Origin: Guadua angustifolia
Taxonomy: Eukaryota; Streptophyta; Magnoliopsida; Poales; Poaceae
Length of the DNA stretch: 64,000 bases
Direction: 5' to 3'
Assembly (NCBI GenBank): GCA_036346375.1
Contig: CM070508.1
Coordinates: 40,940,862-41,004,861, forward strand
Shown: in pieces, positions 21,229 through 32,113 of the stretch
How the letters are laid out: every line of letters starts with the position of its first letter
Numbering within the stretch: the stretch's first letter is position 1
Made by a program: the position numbers and the translations under genes
The notes under the pieces: generated by a model
The model's input: the letters and a program-made list of their open reading frames with translations, nothing else
The model's database searches: none
Told to the model about the DNA's origin: nothing

Positions 21229-24200
21229 TGTCGGGACCCGAATATGCAAATCCGACCTCTCGGTATATCTTGACTAGTCCAGATCACGCTTAGTGCACAC
21301 AGCTCAACATTAGTGAATATCACAATCATACAAACGTATATAAGATAAAGGACATAATATATTAAATATTACGGTTGTATGACCTTATAGTCAACTTACT
21401 TAACAATGCCTCACAAGGCTCAACAACCAATTGAATCTGCAATGAATGAAGACGAGGTAACCCTCAAGATACCACAAGCAACCGACAAGGCTCGCACCCT
21501 AAACATTCGCTCTCCATGGTACTCCTTCTTCAAAGACCGATAATGTTTGTAGGCAAGGGTGAGTATACCAACACGTACTCAACAAGTTGTGCATGTAATG
21601 CAATCCTATCATACCTATATGCAGGCTTATTCCAAAGGAAAGGCTAACAATGGTTATTTGCAACTAAGCAGCATTTATAAACAAGTACAGTATATAGATT
21701 GAAATGACAGTAAAACAAATAACAGTAATAGATAGATTCAGTATTTCTCAAGTAAACCAAGTGTTCTCATCCTAAGTCAAGATTCAACTTTCCATGGCAA
21801 CCTGCCATCCATCCCAAATTTTCAAAAAAAAGTCTAAACCCTTGACTGTAATCCCCAAGCATTGCTTAATACCGTGAGCACGGCTATCCGAATAGTTTGT
21901 ACACTCTGCAGAGGTTATGCACTTTACCCACACGATATGATAATCTCTTTTGTGCCTGGCCATTAGCACACTTCCTTTGGTATGCCGGCAGAGAATCATG
22001 ACAAAGCCTTTACAGTGCATCATCATAACCCAGTACTACCCGCTGAGGTTTCAACACTAAAGGAATGACCTGTTCCAGCAGGGCCCCCCTCTTGCGCCAT
22101 CTGGGTTCAATCAAAGGTGAACCACACCACCATGATAGTACTAAAGCCAAGACTTTGCAAATTAGTCAGCTAGGTTGCCCCATAACAACATGTGGTTGCA
22201 TGATTGACTCAGGTCAAAGGCTCGCAAGGTGTCCTTATGGTTTGATCAAAGCAAGACATACACATACCCTTTGCCCATCGGGCCCACCTTGGCATCCTGC
22301 CCTTGCCACTTGCTCCACCCAAAATCATAACCACCCCAGCTTGATTACCAAGCACCACGTACATCAACAATTCAATATCGTTGCATGACATCCATTGCCA
22401 CCACAACTCAATCTCATCGTGTGACCACACATGACACACAAATTCATAACATTGTTCCATATTCCATTAGTCAAGATTATTTATCAAAGATTCAAGTACA
22501 TGTGATGACGTGGCATGGCTAAGCATTCTATTCCGGTCTAACCATCCATGTTGATTTTAGTATTAACCAACTATAGTTAACCAACCTAGGGTGACAAGTG
22601 GATCATGGCATACAACTAGCAAGGTAGGGTATAATTCAATGGGTATGTTAGCTAATCCCAAATTTACGTTGAAATCATTTATACACATAAAATAACAAGT
22701 GATAAGGTAAATCAAAATAGCATGCAATCTAGTTTATGGGTGCAACATGATCAAAGCACGACTTGCCTTGCTTAAGCTCCTGATATTGCTCCGAAGATTG
22801 CTCTTGAGTTGTTAATCCTCCTCCGGAACCTCACTCAATTCAACGTCTACGCGAATCGAGAAGAAATAGCAAATAAACACCAAAGCCAAAGAACAAATGA
22901 ACTCAAAAATTCAAATAAAAGCCATCATTGTAAAGATCTCAATTTTACAAATGTTTAGGAATTCGAATCACCCAAATCGGAGTTCATATGCAAAAGTTAT
23001 AATATTTAGAAGTTTAGAAAATAAACTAAACTCTAGAATTAGAAATTCTAAATCTTTCCGAATTATTTTTATAAAGAAAATCCGAATTTTCTTGCCCCGG
23101 CTTGTACGGACAAAACGTGGCAAAATGTAGACTGATGAACTCAATCTAATGGTTACGGTTAAATCTACTACATGGCCTAATATCAATCGTTCGACTTAAG
23201 TCCAACGGTCGATATTTAATCGGAGACGTTTACCGATTCCGAAGTGACGTGGACGGATTCCGTGCGCTTGATTACGATCCGACGGCTGGTGAAGTTCCCG
23301 ATCGGCGATGAGGCGACGGCGACTTGAATTCACCGAGACGAAGACGACAACCTCGGCGATAACTCGGCAAAGACGCTCGAAATCTCTGGCGGCGCTTTCT
23401 GTTCCTCGCGAGATGCCTCGGACGACGGCGCACGATTTTGCTATCGCCGATCGCTTGTGTTTTGTCGCCGATTCTTTATGATGCCATGCGCGCTGTCTTC
23501 GCGAGAACTCGACCGACAAGAGCTTCGATTTTTCGACGCTCAATCGCCGCGTTTTTTTTTCTCTCGATCGCTTGGTTTCTTGTGCTCGATGCCTCCCCTT
23601 ATATAGCGACGGTGATCGGTTCCGCTAGACTCGCAAGAAATTAAATGGCATAACGGCGAAAGTCGGCAGAGTCCAACTCGGTCACGCTTATCCTATTTCC
23701 CGCCGCGGTAGAGAATGTATCGCCACGCGTTGCTCCCGCCCGATGGAAAGTCTTCAATCCTTGCCGAATTCAGCGCAGTACTGGATATTTCTAATCGGCT
23801 CGTGGCGTCTCCGCATGGAAGGCTTTGGACTCCTTGCCAAAATCGCACCAACAATTGAGTCGGCGGCGTGTTGATTCTTCCCTTTGGAGGCAATGGAGGA
23901 GTCCTTCATCGATTTTGGCGCCAGCTAAAGAGATTGACTCGACCACGCTCGGAGAAACCGGGATTTCTCACGCGCGTCACGGTTTATGTGAAATACTTAT
24001 TCAAACCTACCCTAACATCAATTTAATTCCTAATCCGGTTCAATCCCAAAAAGAAATTTCCCAAAAATACTTCGAGACCTTCTATACTTAAATAAAATAT
24101 TTTTGGCAGACTTTACTTTGAATTTCCTTTTTATAAATATGTCTTAACAAAGACCATATATACTAATTCGAAATGATTTAAACAAATCTCAGAAAATCCA

Positions 24201-24284
24201 ATAAATCCAGAAAATTCACAAAGAACCATAAATTGCCATAAAATGATATTTAATAATTGAAAGGCCAAAAATTGGGATGTTACA
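21229..24284 (-). repeat. Middle (3') LTR of B, 3056 bp
   Basis: It runs TGTCGGGACCCG to GGGATGTTACA, so in element orientation it starts TGTAACATCCC and ends GGGTCCCGACA. The left edge is followed outward by a PBS and the right edge by a PPT. A TATA-like TTATATA (23599-23605, read TATATAA on the minus strand) is the likely core promoter. ORFs inside it are not supported as genes. Confidence 0.93.
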
Positions 24285-24300
24285 AACCTCCCCCCTTAAC
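24285..24300 (-). promoter_or_regulatory. Polypurine tract of B
   Basis: On the minus strand this reads GTTAAGGGGGGAGGTT right before the TGTAACATCCC start of the LTR. A purine tract here primes plus-strand DNA synthesis in LTR elements. Confidence 0.9.
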
Positions 24301-24339
24301 GGAATCTCGACCCCAAGATTTAGGGCTAACTAGAGAATA

Positions 24340-25310
24340 GGTTTCGGAATTCTTTCTTCAAATCTTCTTCACGCTCCCAAGTTGCTTCATTCTCTAAATG
24401 GTTACTTCATTGAACTCTATAAAAGCGAATAGATTTATTTCTGGTCCTACGCTCCATTACATCCAAAATCCTAATAGGCTGCTCTTGATAAGTCAAATCC
24501 TCCTGCATCTTGATGGCTTCTAATAGTGTTTGCTCTGCTGGCACTCTGAGACATTTCTTAAACTGGGACACATGGAACACATCATGAACTCCAGCTAAAG
24601 ACTGTGGCAACTCCAACTGATACGCAACCTCTCCTCGGCGGCTTAGGATCTTAAATGGCCCAACATACCTAGGTGCGAGTTTTCTTTTAACGTTAAACCT
24701 TTTCACAACTTTCAAGGGAGTAACTTTGGGATACACAAAATCATTGGGTTCGAAACTCAAATCGCGGCGACGATTATCAGCATAGCTCTTCTGCCTTGAC
24801 TGTGCTACTTTCAATCTTTCCCTGATCATGACAACTTATTCCTCAGCTTCTCTTGAGAATCTCAGGCCCATACACTAAACATTCTTCCCAATTCGTCCCA
24901 ATTTAACGGGGTACGATAGACACAACCATATAAGGCTTCATATGGTGAAATTTACAAACTAACCTAATAGCTATGGCTATAACTGAACTCTGCATATGGC
25001 AAGTGTTCATCCCAAGATGTGGCGTGAGCTAGCGCATAAGCTCTCAACATATCTTCCGAAATCTGATTAACTTATTTTGTTTGGCCATCTATCTGTGGAT
25101 GATCTGCGTTACTACAAGTCAAGCGGTTCTTATTGCTTTATGTAACTTGTTCTAAAATCTTGAGATAAACTGGATACCTCTATCAGACACAATCCCCTTG
25201 AGCACCTTATGTAGTCACTCAATCCTTGACACATACAGATCTTCCAGACGATCCTTTGAATACGTAGCCCTTAGTGATATGAAATGAGTAATTTTGGTTA
25301 ATTTAATCAA
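24340..25310 (-). pseudogene. Integrase C-terminal half of B with chromodomain-like tail
   Basis: The minus strand shows the core end (TSWDEHLPYAEFSYSHSY, SPYEALYGC) with stops and frameshifts. An open frame at 24829-24407 then carries KLAPRYVGPFKILSRRGEVA, VHDVFHVSQFKKCL and a tail with PIRILDVMERRTRNKSIRFY followed by ATWEREEDL. The last part is the chromodomain-like element that directs plant chromoviruses to heterochromatin. The upstream half towards the RT is too eroded to read. The TAA-like break after FYRVQ lies inside the chromodomain. Confidence 0.85.
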
Positions 25311-25435
25311 TAATGATTCCTCCGAATTCATACCCTTTAGGGTCCATTTACACTAGGGATCATTTTAATAATTTGCCTCCTATAGGAATCTATAATGATT
25401 TGCAACGAACCTTTAGATCTCTAATGCATTGCTTT

Positions 25436-25438
<3 letters not shown>

Positions 25439-25508
<70 letters not shown>
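25439..25508. repeat. (TA)n microsatellite, ~68 bp
   Basis: An uninterrupted TA repeat. The exact length may be affected by assembly. Confidence 0.95.
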
Positions 25509-25510
<2 letters not shown>

Positions 25511-27689
25511 CATCACATTGAGTATCATAACCAATAGTTTAGCCCTTCACCTTAGGTTACCAAAACCTTTCTTTAAGATATTGATTCTCTTTGGCACTTC
25601 TGGGTATATCGAATACTTAGAATTATGAGTTTTCTCAAGTATCAATTTCTTAGGATCTTCCTATCCGGCACAATGGTTTGACCTTAAATCCTCAGGGTAT
25701 CCTAATCACTCAAAATTCTACTTCTTGGCTAAGCCTTCTTCTTTTCTTATCTTGATTTTGTATTTTTCTCCCTTCGAACTTTCTGTGATCTTATCTTCTA
25801 ATGTTGGTTTTATTTTCCAAGGCGGGTATGAAACTTTGTCAAACGATTTCTGATTTCGGCCTCCTGAATCATTTGCATAACCCTGATTAACTGTTCATTA
25901 TCAACTTACTTGCACTGCGGCCTCGTAGCTCAAACGTCATCTAACATATTGGTCTTATAATACCTATGGATTCTGACTCTAAAGCCCTTGATTATTTCCA
26001 ACCATTTTCTTTGTTCTGTATTAAGGTTTAATTAGTGGATGTACAATTTAGACTCTTATGATTCACATCTATCCTTGTTGAGTTAGTGACACCATAATTT
26101 CAATGCGCGTACTATGACAGCTAACTCCAAGTTATACGTAGGGTGATTCTCCTCTTAATTACCTCATTGCATAGGCAACAACCTTGACCCCTTTCATGCC
26201 AATTCGTATCTCAAATCATATCTACAAGTATCACTTACATATGTCGGAACTATTCTACACAGCTAGTAACACTAGCACAGGCGTTGATATTAATTGTTTC
26301 TTCGGTTTTCAAAAACTACTTCCACAGTCGCATAAGAGGTTTAACTATTGTCGAAAACCTTACTATGAACCAGTGATAATGCCTTGCCCTTCCTAGAACC
26401 TTCAATCTAAGTAACGAACTTTGGGTTGCTTCCAATGTAACACAACTTCTACCTTGCTTGGTTCAACAATAGCTCCTTTAGTAGTCTTTGCATGGCTAAC
26501 GAAATTCCACCTTTTTCTTCCATAAATCACATTTGTTGAATTTAACTTACGAATGCGGCTCTCGCAAAAACTCATTTCTAGGTTCTGCGTATTTTCCTCT
26601 TGCCTTAGGGTATACTAGATTGTCATCAACCATGAATTCATCAATTACTCCATAAATATCTTACTTATCATGTTCATTAGATATGCGGGCATCGGTCAAT
26701 TCAGGAGATTTAGCCAATACTTATATCGTTTATGTAGAGAGCTCAATCTTAGAAACATCTTTCCCCTAATTCCTAAATCTATGATAACCTAATCGAAATT
26801 TTGTCCCAAATAAATTCCAATTCTCTTCTAAACTATCCAATCATGTTGTCGATCCTGATATTGGATACTTGTTTTTTTGACCCTTTCTTTATTTAAAGCA
26901 TGATTCATTGCACCTTTCCGATCTTCTATTTTCCTTTTTGTTAACCACAAATAACGCACTAAGCTTTCTCAAAACTCTTCCTAGTAATTCTTCGTCATGC
27001 CTTTCCATTTTCCATTAATTCATTAGAAACATTTGACATTGTCTTTTCACTATTGGGTTGTATTAGGCACTAATTCGCTCACGATCTTGATCTTCTGATA
27101 TGACGGCATGCTAGACAAATTCTTAGAAAATATATCAAGGTTTTCTCTAACAACTGGTGCATCTTCTAGTTGGCAAATTCCACACCATTATCCATCAGTT
27201 GGCTAACACGAACTATTATTACTTGAATTTTCCCTTCTTCTTTTCAGGGTTTTAAATCGATATATTCTTCACCAAAATAGCCTTATGTTTGAGCATCTAA
27301 CTAATCTCAAGAATAACCTAAATATCCAACACAATATGTTTTGCTTGGGACTCTACTCTCTCAACGAGCACTGAATTCTCAACATCTTGTTAAAATCTAG
27401 CACAACTGGACACTTACCGTTAATGACAAATCTTTTGACCAACAAGCTTAGGCTGGGTACCACTAAACTAGCCACCATTGCACACGTATCATTCCCAGGT
27501 GAACCATATACGCAATAATACTCTTAGAGAACATCTAACTCATCGTTTCCCCATTATTGCTTCTTCATTCCAACACTCGGTATTCTAATGTATCAATCTT
27601 CTCCGCTTCATTTCTTTCAACAAGGAACCTTTACATGGAAGTCATTACTAATCTCTCACTTTACAAGTAGGGTTATGATATCGTACTAA
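25511..27689 (-). pseudogene. Decayed pol interior of B with RT remnant
   Basis: No long ORF remains. On the minus strand near 26640-26320 an RT remnant is readable: FMVDDNLVYPKARGKYAE (the active-site FVDD box with F-M-V-D-D order), KFNKCDLWKKKVEF and IVKPLMRL. This matches the gypsy RT end and connection region with several short deletions and stops. The rest shows no trusted motif. The internal part, at about 5.1 kb, is shorter than a full chromovirus interior. Confidence 0.6.
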
Positions 27690-28900
27690 GTAAACTCACG
27701 GCTCCGGATTTTCTTGATTTGGGGCTTTAACAGGGACGGAGTTGGGATTGACTTGAACCATCATGATTGCTTTTCTTTGAGGGCATTTCTTGGCAAAATG
27801 TTTAGGTTTATGGCAATTATGGCAGAGTCTAGTGTGAACTTTCTCTCCTGGGTATTTGTTGATTGGTGTGGTGTTTTTACCTAGACGCCTTTTCTTCGAT
27901 TGGTTCTCTAGGCAAGTTTCCCTCGCAATTTCACCACTCACTCTTGGCATTATGTACTGGACTAAGGTAACTTCCGATATATCTATGGTTATAGGAATTA
28001 CTGGTCTTTCCTGTGGACTTCGATTAGCATAATGGCCTTTTCTGTGACACCCATGATGCTCTTCTTGTGATTTTATTACTTTTTGACTTGTAACACCTCC
28101 CCTAGCAAAATGATCTTCCTCACCATACAAGGGACCTCTTGTGGGTGATAGCCACTTACTGGTTTTCTGATTAAGGTCGATAGGTTCAGGAGGGTGCATT
28201 TTAATTCTCCACGCGATGTATCCGTGCAACTGATTTTCCCTTTCTTATTGATAATTCTCGGGTAACTAAGGTTCAGAGATTCTTATGTTGATACTAGATT
28301 ATGGCAGTAACTATTGGATCTAAGGGACACTGAGATAGGCAATGGTCTTGACCTTCACGAAGGTAACTTGTGATGTTGCTCATAGGACACTCTCCAGAGA
28401 ATGGCTTCCTTCACAACTGAGCAATTGATCGCATGCTCGTCTCATGTATGTCCTATCTCTCCACAAATAATGCACGCACGATCCTTTAACTTGTCTAGTT
28501 GTCTAGATCTCTAACAAGGTACATTGGTGGTATTCTTCTTTGAATTTATTGCGGTCATATCATTCCCAAAGATATTCTCAGATTTGTTTCGTCATTGCTT
28601 GCATCAACTGAGTCTGAGCGGCCAAAAACTCTTTGAAGCTCTGCATATCTATCGATATTGACGGTTGAGGAACTAATCCATCCTTAGAGTTTCCACTGGG
28701 TTGATTTCCACTTTCACTAGCTCCATTGCTATCACTATTCTGAACCATCTGCTTGATTACCTCAAGGGTTAGGGAAACGAAATTAGCATAGATAAGGAGC
28801 AAGAATCCTAATACAGGGGAGATAGGTTTTAACCCAATATCTTGAACACCCAATATTTATAACTTGGTATGGCTGCTTATATAAGCCTAAAAGCTTCGCA
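27690..28900 (-). pseudogene. gag of B with CCHC zinc knuckle
   Basis: The minus strand has an N-terminal frame (28853-28578) with EVIKQMVQNSDSNGASESGN and FKEFLAAQTQLMQAMTKQI. A C-terminal frame (28229-27696) has CHNCHKPKHFAKKC, a standard C-x2-C-x4-H-x4-C knuckle that binds the element RNA. Stops between the two frames break the gene. The N-terminal part is duplicated at 20290-20687. Confidence 0.8.
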
Positions 28901-29380
28901 ACACATACTGCACACTCAGCAATCAAGAAGAACAAATTCAACCTAAACACACAAAACTACCTTCTACATGGGTGACTCTCCTTTCTTAGGAAACGCGACT
29001 CCCACACATGAGTCTCAACTAGCTACTTGAAGCTCTGGGTCTCTTGATTTACTTCGTTGATCCGCTTCTTCCATGAGCTTGATGATTCCTTCCGTCATGA
29101 TCATTAAGGTAGCAGTAGGCACTCGATGTCATCTCCTAAAGTGTGGTATATCGTTTTCTATTTAGATAACTCAGGTAAGATTTTAATTTAATCCAGCAGG
29201 GGTAAGGAAAAGAAATTTCAGCAAGGGAAAGGAAAGAATTTTGGGTAAGAACAGAAATAGAAGAATGAGATAAGTCAAGAATATGTTATTCTTTCAGATT
29301 AGGTCTTTTACTTTAGAAAATAATTTTGAAGGACCTATGGAGACGACTAACTATCTAGGGTCAAGGCCTACAGTCAGTAT

Positions 29381-29393
29381 GGCTCTGATACCA
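29381..29393 (-). promoter_or_regulatory. Primer binding site of B (initiator tRNA-Met type)
   Basis: On the minus strand TGGTATCAGAGCC stands four bases inside the LTR edge at 29398. This is the usual complement to the 3' end of initiator methionine tRNA in plant LTR elements. Confidence 0.93.
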
Positions 29394-29397
29394 CCTC

Positions 29398-31015
29398 TGT
29401 CGGGACCCGAATATGCAAATCCGGACCCTCTGTGTATACTGCACTAGTCCAGGATCACGCTAGTGCACACAGGCTCAATATTAGTGAATATCACAATCAT
29501 ACACAACGTATATAAGATAAAGGACATAATATATTAAATATTACCAGTTGTATGACCTTATAGTCAACTTACTTAACAATGCCTCACAAGGCTCAACAAC
29601 CAATTGAACTGCAGCGGAATGAAGACGTAGGTAACCCCTCAAGATACCACAGTAACCGACAAGGCTCGCACCCTAAATATTCGCTCTCCATGGTACTCCT
29701 TCAAAGACCGATGATGTTTGTAGGCAAGGGTGAGTATACCAACACGTACTCAACAAGTTGTGCATGTAATGCAATCCTATCATACCTATATGCGTGCTTA
29801 TTCCAAAGGAAAGGCTAACAATGGTTATTTGCAACTAAGCGAGATTTATAAACAAGTACAAGATATAGATTGAAATGACAAGAAACAAATAACAAGAATA
29901 GATAGATTCAAGATTTCTCAAGTAAACCAAGTGTTCTCATCCTAAGTCAAGATTCAACTTTCCATGGCAACCTGCCATCCATCCCAAATTTTCAAAAAAA
30001 AGTCTAAACCCTTGACTGTAATCCCCGAGCATTGCCCAATCCGTGAGCACGGCTATCCGAATAGTTTGTACACTCTGCAGAGGTTATGCACTTTACCCAC
30101 ACGACATGATAATCTCTTTTGTGCCTAGCCATTAGCACACTTCCTTTGGTATGCCGGCAGAGAATCATGACAAAGCCTTTACAGTGCATCATCATAACCC
30201 AGTACTACCCGCTAAGGTTTCAACACTGAAGGAACGACCTGTTCCAGCAGGGCCCCCTCTTGCGCCATCTGGGTTCAATCAAAGGTGAACCACACCACCA
30301 TGATAGTACTAAAGCCAAGACTTTGCAAATTAGTCAGCTAGGTTGCCCCATAACAACATGTGGTTGCATGATTGACTCAGGTCAAAGGCTCGCAAGGTGT
30401 CCTTATAGTTTGATCAAAGCAAGACATACACATACCCTTTGCCCATCGGGCCCACCCTGGCATCCTGCCCTTGCCACTTGCTCCGACCCAAAATCATAAC
30501 CACCGCAGTTGATTACCAAGCACCACGTGCCATCAACAATTCAATATCGTTGCGTGACATCCATTGCCACCACAACTCAATCTCATCGTGTGACCACACA
30601 TGACACACAAATTCATAACATTGTTCCATATTCCATTAGTCAAGATTATTTATCAAAGATTCAAGTACATGTGATGACGTGGCATGGCTAAGCATTCTAT
30701 TCCGGTCTAACCATCCATGTTGATTTCAGTATTAACCAACTATAGTTAACCAACCTAGGGTGACAAGTGGATCATGGCATACAACTAGCAATGTAGGGTA
30801 TAATTCAATGGGTATGTTAGCTAATCCCAAATTTACGTTGAAATCATTTATACACATAAAATAACAAGTGATAAGGTAAATCAAAATAGCATGCAATCTA
30901 GTTTATGGGTGCAACATGATCAAAGCACAACTTGCCTTGCTTATGCTCCTGATATTGCTCCGAAGATTGCTCTTGAGTTGTTAATCCTCCTCCGGAACCT
31001 CACTCAATTCAACGT
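29398..31015 (-). repeat. 5' LTR of B, part left of element C
   Basis: It matches the first 1.6 kb of the middle LTR and is cut after AACGT (31011-31015) by element C. With the part at 39899-41337 it makes 3057 bp, against 3056 for the middle LTR. Several CAGTA sites of the other copies read CAAGA here (29857-29917). Confidence 0.95.
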
Positions 31016-31059
31016 TGTCGGCATACTCTGCGCCGGGGTACCCTCACTCGCGCACGAAA

Positions 31060-31352
31060 GCGGATCCACGTGGCGGCCTGGCGACCGGGCGGGCGAGCAC
31101 GGCCCGCCAAAGCCAGGTGCAGGTCCACGTGGCGCCCGGCGAGCAGGTGGGCGAGACGCCGCCGCCGGCGACCACCCACGTGGCGCCGGCGGCGGTGGTG
31201 AGGACGCCTCGCCGCCCGGCGACCACCCACGCGTGGCGACTGGCGGCCGGGCGAGCACGCCCGCCAAAGCTGTGCAGCCCACGTGGCGGCTTCGGCGACC
31301 GGCGGCGAAAGCACGGCCCGCCAAAGCAAAGTCTTGGGCTCCACGTGGCGCC
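31060..31352 (+). promoter_or_regulatory. Repeated G-box/ABRE-like array in U3 of C
   Basis: Five CACGTG boxes, each in a CCACGTGGCG setting, stand at 31067, 31126, 31177, 31280 and 31342. They are set in imperfect repeats that also share GCGAGCACG and CCCGCCAAAGC. CACGTGGC is the core bound by plant bZIP and bHLH factors, and ACGTGGC is the ABA-response core. Whether it acts as an enhancer here is inference. Confidence 0.65.
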
Positions 31353-31672
31353 CGGCGGCAGTGGGAGGGCGCCCGCCGCCCGGCCGTAGGGCAAAAGGTG
31401 GAAAGAGGTGGCTTACCGGCCACCCTCGCTTCACCAGACGGTGTCGAGGCAGTCTGTGCGTGTCGCACCCGTTGATTACAAGGAATCCAGCAGAGACCCA
31501 TTCCTCGACGCCCTTCACCTACCCGTCGCAAAGGGTCCCATCCGGGCGGACGGATCGCGAAGCATGCGCCGCATTTAATGAGGTCAAGGAACGGGACAGC
31601 AGACGGAAGGGGTAATAAATGTATCGAGATCAAGATGATGGCCTCTCTTTACGTACTCTGCTAGCCTTGGCC

Positions 31673-31679
31673 TATATAA
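31673..31679 (+). promoter_or_regulatory. TATA box of C 5' LTR
   Basis: CCTATATAAGGGCC is conserved in the 3' LTR at 39544-39550. It lies about 330 bp downstream of the last G-box. Confidence 0.8.
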
Positions 31680-32019
31680 GGGCCTTCGTGCATGGAAAAG
31701 GGGTCGGCATTCTAAGTTGCGTTATTTAGCAAGGGCTCTAGAGCATAGCCTAGAATTTGTAACCCAGAAAGCTTTGTACTAGCTTCATACACTGTAAAAA
31801 CAATCTAGCAGGAAGTAAGGCTATTACCCAAACTCCAAAGGGGGCCTGAACCTGGGTAAAAGATCTTTGCGTGTTCTATTGTTCATGGACGCTAAGATTT
31901 GCCCCGCGGGAGTCTCTAGGGTTTCCCCTCGTTAGGATTCACCGGCCACGAAGACGCCCTCCTATCGAACCAAACCCGGGTCTGTAGATCACGGGCCTGT
32001 CAGGCGGAATACACCGACA

Positions 32020-32038
32020 GGGGCGCGCCAGGTAGGGG
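32020..32038 (+). promoter_or_regulatory. Primer binding site of C
   Basis: GGGGCGCGCCAGGTAGGGG follows the LTR end directly. Elements A (41664-41680) and D (49661-49677) show near-identical sites of the form TGGCGCRCCAGGTAGGG. I do not assign the tRNA. Confidence 0.75.
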
Positions 32039-32113
32039 GCTAGTGGTTGGTTTCTCCGGCTAACTCCCCGGCGAACTTTGGTGTCCTTCGTCCAGTAGCA
32101 GACACGTCCGAAG

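Larger units (their letters stand above)
31016..32019 (+). repeat. 5' LTR of C, 1004 bp
   Basis: It starts TGTCGGCATAC and ends GAATACACCGACA. The first 400 bp are very GC-rich and internally repeated, and the last 300 bp are almost the same as in the 3' LTR. A TATATAA box is at 31673-31679, giving a plausible U3/R border just downstream. Confidence 0.95.

Noticed and set aside
23196..23543. Minus-strand ORF of 115 codons in the middle LTR of B
   Set aside because: It lies in the LTR, is broken in the matching LTR (40272-40487 region), and has no domain.
25313..25537. 74-codon ORF with alternating Ile and Tyr
   Set aside because: It is the translation of a (TA)n microsatellite.
29381..29397. 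A tRNA gene
   Set aside because: The tRNA-Met complement is only the short primer binding site, with no cloverleaf around it.
31004..31633. Several long overlapping frames on both strands in the GC-rich start of C LTR
   Set aside because: They lie wholly in LTR sequence, are open in several frames at once because of composition, and are not conserved between the two LTRs.
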